Below, in pieces: positions 11,101 through 18,300 of a stretch of 64,000 nt of DNA; position 1 is the first letter of the stretch; every line of letters begins with the position of its first letter. Made by a program: the position numbers and the translations under genes. The notes under the pieces are model-generated. The model saw only the letters and a list, made by a program, of their open reading frames with translations, searched no databases and was not told where the DNA came from. The DNA is from Thraustochytrium sp. TN22. Its lineage: Eukaryota; Sar; Bigyra; Thraustochytrida; Thraustochytriidae. The DNA lies in NCBI GenBank assembly GCA_013306675.1, contig JABLUY010000001.1:62001-126000 (forward strand), given 5' to 3'.

Positions 11101-14100
11101 AGGTGAGCGGCAACTTCGCACCCGAGGTCGACAATCAGCTAGCGTGCGGGCTCAACAACCCGTGCGAGGTCGACTTCGTCTCGGTGGACGCCGGCAACAA
11201 CCGCACCCGCGCTCTGGCCACGGCCTCGGTCTATGTGGGCGAGCCGGCGGCAATGCTTAACTCATCCATCCCGGAGGCGGTCACGTCCAACGACGACACG
11301 CCGTCGCGCTTCGTGCGCGACGCCACACTCAGGCTCTTTAACGAGGCCGTGTGGCAGAGCGAGGAGGCCACGGGCGTGCCTGGCACCTCTATCACCTGGT
11401 CCATGCTCATCCTGGGCCTCGTCGTGAACGAAGCCAACAGCGTGGTCATCTTCACCAACGAGTACCACACGCCCATCCTCTACCTGTACGCGCCGCCGTT
11501 GTCGAACTCGGGCTTTCGTTCTTCGTACGCCTCCGTCAAGTATACCGGCTCTCTTTCGCTCAAGCAACAGAAGACTTGGCAGGTGAAGTCAACAACTGAC
11601 GCGAACGTGGAAGTCAAGGTGAGCCGCAAGGCCTCGGGCCGCGTCTTCATATACGACTTGACCGTCGAGTCCTCTCTTTCTGTTGGGGTTTCGGCAGGCG
11701 GCTATAAGATGCTCGCGTACGAGGACACGGTCGAGACCGAGGTGAGTGAGGTATCCCTCACGCTCACAACGCCGCTCGGGGTGACGGGTGATGCGGGCGA
11801 CATGGTCTTCCTCGCCGGTTCCGTCTCCAACCTGACGGACTGCACGCTGGTGAGTCTGGACTCGGACACCTGCTTCGCGACCGGCACGCGCAGCATCGTG
11901 TGGGCCGAGGCGGTGCCGTCCTACATTTACGAGTCTCGCTCCGCGATCAAGAAGAACCTGGCCGACATCGCTGAGACCATGGTCGTGGAGGGCTGTACGC
12001 ATGTCTTCGTCGCTGGTGAGAAGGATACCTGCGAGAGCATGCGCACAGCCCATCGAAACTGGGATCAATTGCTGGAAGACTGGGCCGCAGACTACAAGAA
12101 CGCGCTCAACAACCCTTTCGACCCGTTCAGCTCCGACAACGGCAAGCTCCTGGACTTTGGCAGTACCGCCAACACCCTCACCTTTGGCGCAGGCAAGGTG
12201 GAAATCGTCGAGTCCACGGCAGACGTGAAGTCTGAGGTCACAGACTACCTGATCCACGGAGGCTCCATCGGCGCGAAGGTCGGCTACGAGATCGCGGCCA
12301 CGCTTGGTGTCAGCCTTTTTGGCATTAAAGCCGAAGCCACCACGAAGGTTTCTGCAGGCGTTAGCTCCGTCTTCCAAATGGACCGGACAAGCCTCAACAC
12401 GAAGGAGAGCAGCTCGACCGTGCAGTTCTCGACGGTCTTCCAGGAATCCACTGATGGCGACGAGCTAGCCGTGCAGATGTTCAAGTCGCCGCTCTCCGGC
12501 GCGCACGTCTACCGCGTGCTTGGTGGCACCACAAGCTGTCCACACATCCCGGGCACCACCGCCCGTCAGGAGGTCGAGTTGCGCCCCAAGACTGACACGA
12601 GCTTGCTCGTCGAGGGCGACACGGGCCGTCTCTCCTTCTACATCGATCTCACCGACTCCGTCGACCTCGACAGCTTCGACGTGACCGTCGCGGTCGACAG
12701 CGCGAGCGCAACCGGCGACTTCGTCTACCGCATCGGCGATCAGAGCCTCATCTCCCCTGTCACCTTCGAGGTCGCCACCAACCAGCTGCACGAGGTCATC
12801 GTCTACTTCGAGCGCCTCAACCCGCTCGCCGTGCACAAGGGCGTCACCTTCACCGTGGCTTCGTCCTGCGATAGCGGCACGGCCAAGACGCTCACCTACC
12901 GCATGGACTGGCCCATCGATTGCCCGGCTGTCTACTGGTCGAGTGAGCTCGCCATCACTGGCAGCACGTGGGTCATCACTTCACACTCCGAGGTCCTGGA
13001 CCTCGCCTACTCTCGCGCCGCGAGCACCAACGTTGACAACCTCAGCTCGGAGGTCGAGGTGTGGTACGTGCGCTACATCGGCGGCTTCGCAGCCGGCGAG
13101 TGGACCAGGCTCGCCGCCTTTCCCGCCGACGTCACCACCCTGTCCCTGGCCGCGTCCGAGCTGCCCTTCGTCAACTCAGCCCAGTACCTGCTTGAGCTGC
13201 GCGTGGTGTGCCGCAATGCGAATTTGGTCAAGGTGGGTGAGATGCGCTCGGACCGCCGTCTCGGCCTCAGTGACACGCAGGGTCCGGAGGTGGCCGAGTG
13301 GTACTACGTGCCCAAGGTCAACCAGCAGGGTGGTACGCTGCCGCTGGCTGCAGTGCGCTTCAGCGAGCCTGTCGACTGCTCCTACAGCGGCCTGGCCGCC
13401 GACGTCCTCGTGCAGCTTGCGGACAACTCCACGGTGGCCGTTGAAGCCTCCGTCACGTGCTCCCCGTCGCTCCACAAGCTCACCATCATGGGCGAGATGG
13501 ACGTGTCCATGACCAGCGGCGTCGCTGACATCACGCTCGTCGGCGTGCGCGACCTCCACGGCAACCTCGCCCCGACCATCGACATCGCGAGTGGGTCCTC
13601 GACGCGCCGGCGTCTGGCCGGCGACGAGGTCTTCGCCGGGTCCTTCGAGCTTCCGGACTACGCCTCCGCAACTGTCGCCGCCGCGGACTACCACATTCAG
13701 CTCCAGACCACCTCTGAGCGTGCCTCTCTGGTCGCCGCCGCGCGCGGCGCCCTCCTGCCGTCCTCGGCGCACCCGAGCACCTTTGTTCTCGACAGCGAGA
13801 CCGCCGCCGCCGCCGCCTCTCCGCACAGCTCGAGCGTCCTGCCTGCGGCTCTAGGCGGCACTGCTGCCGCGTGCTTGCTGCTCGCTGCTGCCCTGGTCCT
13901 CGTCCTGCGCCGCCGCCGCCGCCTGTCCCAGGCCTCGGATGTGGCCGCCACCAGCGTGCCCACGGCGGACATCGTGGCCCACGGCAAGTCCGCCCACGTC
14001 ACCACGGCAAACCCTGTCTTCACGGACGCTGACTCGGGCAGTGCCACTCCCAGCACCGGCACGCGCAGCGCCCGCCTGCGTAGCCTCGTCCTCGGCCTTG

Positions 14101-14204
14101 TCAGCGCAGCCTCCGCCCTTGGCTTGTCCCGCGAGGACCTCGACCGCGCCATGGACCGCGCCGACCGCGCCGACGCCAGCAATGACAGCCAGGACCGCGT
14201 CTAA
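8124..14204 (+). CDS. Large type I surface protein with PAN/apple-like and Cys-rich N-terminus
   Basis: 2,026 residues. I use the ATG at 8124 because it starts a good signal peptide (KKALAAVVGAFMVAMAV); the open frame upstream begins at TTG. The first ~470 residues are Cys-rich: a PAN/apple-like module at about 265-350 (ACRRECQKRDDCYIFDY, QCWLKG), then an EGF/TNFR-like Cys region (CSPCPDGSFCEP; GHCGQGTC). A long ectodomain of beta-rich repeats follows; one near residue 730 resembles carboxypeptidase-regulatory or Ig-like folds (TNADGYFELGV). Around 1380-1460 is an alternating hydrophobic/Ser-Thr stretch. Near residue 1910-1932 lies a single transmembrane helix (AACLLLAAALVLVL) followed by RRRRR, leaving a ~95-residue Ser/Asp-rich cytoplasmic tail. 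It is probably an adhesion or recognition receptor. The family is not identified and no introns are apparent. Confidence 0.75.
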   Translation: MGGAGKKALAAVVGAFMVAMAVTLEMVTAASLAAMPRGGAIGTMTSCVYPGTRHHQWRTWNGQTGVWALLEPGPEPSDVRIVSNVGSVEACKNECLWHFRESWERGVNIRYQNGGWEWWHKKDHGGYISHSGSGWYNDHCTDVMITPCHRAKFWKDSGYSGAVLLETSYGADWSIAGKSTLGQMSSYKMWVRDVGSGQTPEMCQNLIGDTDFTTYADVCLSYVYDYTSSKCKLYAGTASDEGYSATPTSVTTFTGNLYCDQMFKQFAVDIYREPGCSKLGSLYEWSTLSGGSLDGVSNFHACRRECQKRDDCYIFDYLPTTKQCWLKGRDNGNREFRSHSSVYIGHKYCPTCRLGYFVDASITGTHDQCSPCPDGSFCEPEQDPVACYSSDLCEPFGTSRPASDCPSTHYWTGTACAERACLSEKGHCGQGTCWGYVDAGESYGDGDCDSCVSNKFSGRGCEHHICHDSTLGAALATLPFTSPSTFPFEDYYKPTEVVFAQTLENGEVAVTAYFNSAVHSDAVQGFQLTVTGLPGSVTLANDVACDGLDQVQQGGDGTFALERVLGASYEVCLETVYASGRSLIPHSWSNLADNTDLDRSKWKLCEERTVKWQAKVKFVVTDKSGSTLMPDIDIDFSIANDQDGITRQLSTIHGSPTEVDVLVENSDNTAATNLFVHSAVKQVGSSDIRLCGTTRCDYDSVESSSLALGNPASSVVAISHEENEVVIYLVDLTSRVVSGNVLFPSADVDFDASSCGVFNVSVTAYDKATDEAFINTTTNADGYFELGVTMGATYYLTFELGNHSFVPASDDATAISFMDASTGVPVSDDDISGIRIVHDEVRTLSVYAAATECGIRLRDTVLNLTLASGCAWQTFDLSLDSTLHEYLVPATSFDWTMIIGDEEVETSYAWQFPVPANRTLNTLDGDDEIHFVHQPVPVLDYAMDGVDVDTSACASGAFDIVVEGSETRTLKVGSTQTYDGSECYELPSGSRIEVSGNFAPEVDNQLACGLNNPCEVDFVSVDAGNNRTRALATASVYVGEPAAMLNSSIPEAVTSNDDTPSRFVRDATLRLFNEAVWQSEEATGVPGTSITWSMLILGLVVNEANSVVIFTNEYHTPILYLYAPPLSNSGFRSSYASVKYTGSLSLKQQKTWQVKSTTDANVEVKVSRKASGRVFIYDLTVESSLSVGVSAGGYKMLAYEDTVETEVSEVSLTLTTPLGVTGDAGDMVFLAGSVSNLTDCTLVSLDSDTCFATGTRSIVWAEAVPSYIYESRSAIKKNLADIAETMVVEGCTHVFVAGEKDTCESMRTAHRNWDQLLEDWAADYKNALNNPFDPFSSDNGKLLDFGSTANTLTFGAGKVEIVESTADVKSEVTDYLIHGGSIGAKVGYEIAATLGVSLFGIKAEATTKVSAGVSSVFQMDRTSLNTKESSSTVQFSTVFQESTDGDELAVQMFKSPLSGAHVYRVLGGTTSCPHIPGTTARQEVELRPKTDTSLLVEGDTGRLSFYIDLTDSVDLDSFDVTVAVDSASATGDFVYRIGDQSLISPVTFEVATNQLHEVIVYFERLNPLAVHKGVTFTVASSCDSGTAKTLTYRMDWPIDCPAVYWSSELAITGSTWVITSHSEVLDLAYSRAASTNVDNLSSEVEVWYVRYIGGFAAGEWTRLAAFPADVTTLSLAASELPFVNSAQYLLELRVVCRNANLVKVGEMRSDRRLGLSDTQGPEVAEWYYVPKVNQQGGTLPLAAVRFSEPVDCSYSGLAADVLVQLADNSTVAVEASVTCSPSLHKLTIMGEMDVSMTSGVADITLVGVRDLHGNLAPTIDIASGSSTRRRLAGDEVFAGSFELPDYASATVAAADYHIQLQTTSERASLVAAARGALLPSSAHPSTFVLDSETAAAAASPHSSSVLPAALGGTAAACLLLAAALVLVLRRRRRLSQASDVAATSVPTADIVAHGKSAHVTTANPVFTDADSGSATPSTGTRSARLRSLVLGLVSAASALGLSREDLDRAMDRADRADASNDSQDRV

Positions 14205-14283
14205 AATGCCTGGCTTTCTCCTCTTGCCTTCTCTTTCTTTCCTTTCTCCGAGTCCGCACGTCACGGGCCCCGAGGCTGCCGTT

Positions 14284-14791
14284 CTAAAAGAACTTAGTTT
14301 CGATCTTTCTGATGGCCTGCTCGGCGACGCTGGCCCCGAGCATGGGCGTCGCTCGCGCCCCGTCGGACGACCAGTGCTTCTTGGAAGCGCAGGTCATGTG
14401 CAGCATCTGGATGATTTCGTGCACTGCAGGCCGTACTCGTCCCCTTGGTCAGCGTCGCCGGCGACATGTCGATTGTGAGCATGCCGTGGCACTTGAAGGC
14501 GAATTTGGCAAGAAATGCGGCAGACATTGCTTGCATCCTGGCCTTGGTCTTGGTCTGATCGCGCGCGGAAGATCGAATCGCTGCACGATTCCGCGCATGC
14601 GCGAGCGGCCTGAGCCTTTGGTTGACCACCTCGTCCTCGTCGACCCCCTCATCGGAACGGAGCTCGGACTCAGACTTACAGCGGACCTCGAACTTCGTCC
14701 CTGGCACCACCGTCGGATCGCACGCAGAGCCGCCCGAATCAAGAAGCGCACGACTCGGATAACATGCCGAAGTCGAAAAACCCACCAACAT
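14284..14791 (-). CDS. Possible small two-exon gene (tentative)
   Basis: Exon 1 would run from the ATG at 14791 to 14680, ending at a consensus donor GTAAGT. Exon 2 would run from 14423, after CTGCAG and a CTGAC branch-like site, to the TAG at 14284. The phases agree (1 nt + 2 nt). The model gives ~83 residues, ending with a protein-like segment HEIIQMLHMTCASKKHW and AEQAIRKIETKFF. No family is recognised. The exon 2 peptide is the best part of the evidence; the first exon could be different. Confidence 0.22.
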
Positions 14792-14944
14792 GGTAAACGC
14801 GCGCGCACACCCACCCTCGTTTACGGCCTGCCCGGCTACGCTTCTCGCCGTCGCCGCCGCGCGCCGCCGCCATTGCGCCGCCCGGCCCTTCAAGTTTCAA
14901 GTTCAACTTGCACTGCACGGCGCACCGTGACTCGCAGGTCCGGC

Positions 14945-15119
14945 GAGTCCGAGTCCGAGTCCGAGTCCGAGTCCGAGTCCGAGTCCGAGTCCGAGTCCGA
15001 GTCCGAGTCCGAGTCCGAGTCCGAGTCCGAGTCCGAGTCCGAGTCCGAGTCCGAGTCCGAGTCCGAGTCCGAGTCCGAGTCCGAGTCCGAGTCCGAGTCC
15101 GAGTCCGAGTCCGAGTCTG
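14945..15119. repeat. (GAGTCC)n hexanucleotide satellite, ~29 copies
   Basis: An almost perfect hexamer array. It is open in several frames on both strands (SE, RV, RT dipeptides), creating false ORFs. The same hexamer on the opposite strand (GGACTC) appears four times just upstream of the IQ/Sfi1 gene, near 39030-39055. The array sits 240 bp upstream of the ankyrin gene start. Confidence 0.9.
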
Positions 15120-15360
15120 GCTAGATTGTGTCGTCACTGCAGACTGGGTCGTCTCCGCAGACTGGCACGCGCAGAACTTGACTCGAAACCAAAGGCAAAC
15201 CCGAACATAGGAGCGGCGCGGGAGCGCTCCCACGGCGAGCTCGGCGCGAGCGCAGACGACGGCGGCCTGGCGAGCGCCACGCCGGGGGCAGACCGCGAAG
15301 CGCGGCGCGCTTGCTTGAACCAAGCTGCGTGCGCGCGCGCGCGAGACCACGGCGGCCAGG

Positions 15361-18300
15361 ATGAGCGTCGGCACGACGGCCAGGATGAACTTCGGCGACA
15401 GGGCGAGCGCATACCTGCCGCCCACGCGCCGCAGGCCTCCGTCGTTCAAGGTGGTCGAGTGGGCGCGCGAGGGCAAGCCGGAGGCCGTGCGAGAGGCTGT
15501 GCGGGAGGACCCCGGGTTGCTGAGCCGCCGCGTGGACCCGCGCAGCGAAGACACGCTGCTGCGCATGGTGGCCGCTCTGGGGAAGCACGCTGCGCTCGTC
15601 ACGTGGCTGCTCGAGGAAGGCGCCCTGCCTAACGAGCGGGGCAGCGGCGGCGCGACGCCCTTGATGGCGGCGTGTGAGGCGGGCAGCGAGGAGACGGTGA
15701 AGGTGCTACTCAACAAGGGCGCACGGGTGAGCATGCAAGCCTACGATGGAACCACGGCCCTCATCCTGGCGAGCAAGCAGGGCAAGGTTGGCATCGTCCG
15801 TGAGCTGCTCGAGCGCGGTGCCGATGCCAACGCGCAGAACGCGAACGGCGAGACAGCGCTCATCTTGGCGTCGCGAATGGGCAGCAAAGGAAGAAGTCCC
15901 GAGGACCACTGGAGCAGCAGCGACAGTGACGACGACATGCGATCCGTGCCTGACGACACTCCCTTGAGCAAGTCAGAGGATTTACAAAACTATACAATCG
16001 TGGTGGAGATGCTTCTAGCGCATGGGGCCAAGGTCAACGTCCAGGCCAAGAACGGCGAGACCGCACTTCTTCACGCGTGCCGCCTGAACCATGTCAGCAT
16101 CGTGTGCAACTTGATCGCGCGAGGTGCCGCTCTTGGCACGCAGACCGTAGGCGGCGAGACGGCCCTGATGCGCGCCAGCCAACACTCCGACACGGTCCTT
16201 TGCCAGCTGCTTCTCGCTCGCGGCGCCAGTGCGGACGCCAAGACCGAAACAGGGAGCACCGCGCTTATCCGGTCCCTCAAAGCGCGCCAGGCTGCTGCAA
16301 CCGAACTCCTGCTTGCGCACGGCGCCGACGTGCACGCGACGACGACAGGAGGCGAATCAGCCCTCTCCGTGGCCATTGCTGACGGGCACGACGTGACGGC
16401 GCGGCTGCTCGTGGAGCTTGGCGCAGGCAAGAGCGACACCGCCGCCTCCGCTGCCTTCTTTCGTGCTGCGTGTCGCTGCGGGCTTCGGGAAACAGCCGAG
16501 GCGCTCCTCGCCCGCGATGGTGTACAGATTTCTGAGGCGACCGACGAGGATGACGTACCGCCGCTCATCGAAGCAGTCAGTGCGCATCGCAACGCTCACA
16601 TGGTTGAAATGCTTCTTCGACATGGAGTTGACGTGAACTCGCGAGCTAACGACGGCACAACAGCGTTGCTGCGGGCGATCCAAGACGGTGCTTGCGACGT
16701 CGCTCTTGCCCTCATGGACGCGGGGGCCGCCATCAACATCCGGGACGAGAAGGACTGGACGCTTCTGAACCACGCGGTGGCAAAGGGCTCGTTTAAACTG
16801 GTCAAGCGCCTCGTTGAGAGGGGCGCGCTTCTGGACGTGTTGCATCCCGCATTGCCGCCGCTTCTGCAAGCCGTTCAAAATCGCGAGTCCGGCATCGCGA
16901 GGGCGCTCCTCAAGGCTGGCGCAAATCCGGACAGCGTGGGCCCCAACATGGACACGGCTCTCATGTGCGCAATCAGGACACGCCAGGAGTCGATCGCGGA
17001 GCTGCTCCTCGATCGCGGTGCCGATGCCAGCCTGCAGGCCGCCGATGGCACGACCGCACTCATGCTCGCCGTCCAAGCTCAGCTGAATGGCGTCGCTCGA
17101 CGACTGATGACGATCACATCTTGCCTGGACCTCTTCGACAACTCCGGCAAGACGGCGCTGCAGCTCGCGATGGAAGCCGCGCATTGCAGCACGGCCAATC
17201 TCCTTCTCGAGGCCGGAGCAAAGCCGAACGCGCCCTGGCATGAGGACTGGCTGCCTCTCATCTGTGCCGTCAAGATTGGCGACCTCGAGCTCGTCAAGGG
17301 CCTCATGAACAAGGATGCGAGTCTTGACTTGCAGGATGCTGGCGGCAAGACGGCGCTTCTGCACGCGATTGCCGGCATGAAGCCCGACCTCGCCATGGCC
17401 CTTCTTGAGAGAGGGGCAGATCCGGACACCGTGGACGTGAGAGGCCAGTCGGCCCTCATGTTGGCTGTGGAGACTCGCCAAGGGAAGCTCGTGGACTGCC
17501 TCTTGCACGGCAAAGCGAGCGTCGGCCTGCAGGATGCTTTCGGGAGGACGGCCCTGATGCTTGCCGTGAGGTCCGTACAGCCGGACCTTGCCGGTTCACT
17601 CGCCGTGGCACCTTCTGCTGCTGACCTCGACCTGCAGGATCACGTCGGTTCCTCGGCCCTCTTGGACGCCGTGCAGACCCGGCAGACGGAGCTGGTACGG
17701 CTGCTCCTGGCCCATGGAGCTATGGTCGACCTAGCGGATTCCGGTGGCAGGACAGCACTCTGGCATGCCGTCAGCTCTGGTCAGTTGGACCTGGCGCAGG
17801 AGCTCATCCTTGAGCACCACGCGGACCTCGACATGCAAGATCAGAACGACCAAACGTTGCTCATGAGCGCAATCGAGAGTAGATCGGCGGGGTTGGCTCA
17901 GTGGCTCCTGTTCTGCGAGGCGCAGGTCGACCTGCAAGATGGCCTCGGGCGGACAGCGCTCATGCTCGCCGTCGAAACTCATCAGCCAGAATTGGCGCGT
18001 CAGCTGATTGTGGAGCGTGGAGCGGTTTTTGACGTGCAGAACCATGAGGGGCACACGGCACTCATGCTGGCGATCAGCACTGGTCAGATCGAGCTTGCGG
18101 TGCTGCTGGTTGAGAAGGGCGCTGATACAAATCTCGCGACCCGTTGCGGTGATACGGCACTTCACATCGCAGCTCGGGCGCGAGAGCCGCTCCACGCGGC
18201 CCGACCGCTCGTGTCAGGTGGCGCTGACGTCAACGTGAGTAACCTGAAGGGGCAAACTGCGTTGATGATTGCTTGCGAGGAGGGCCGCGTGGACCTCGTG

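Noticed and set aside
14945-15119. Possible CRISPR-like array
   Set aside because: Pure 6-bp tandem repeat with no spacers; eukaryotic context.
14312-15124. Long plus-strand frame ending in a Ser-Glu repeat
   Set aside because: Caused by the (GAGTCC)n array, which leaves several frames open; no independent coding signal.
16357-17508. Minus-strand frame within the ankyrin gene
   Set aside because: Antisense shadow of a repeat-encoding gene; composition follows the ankyrin codons.
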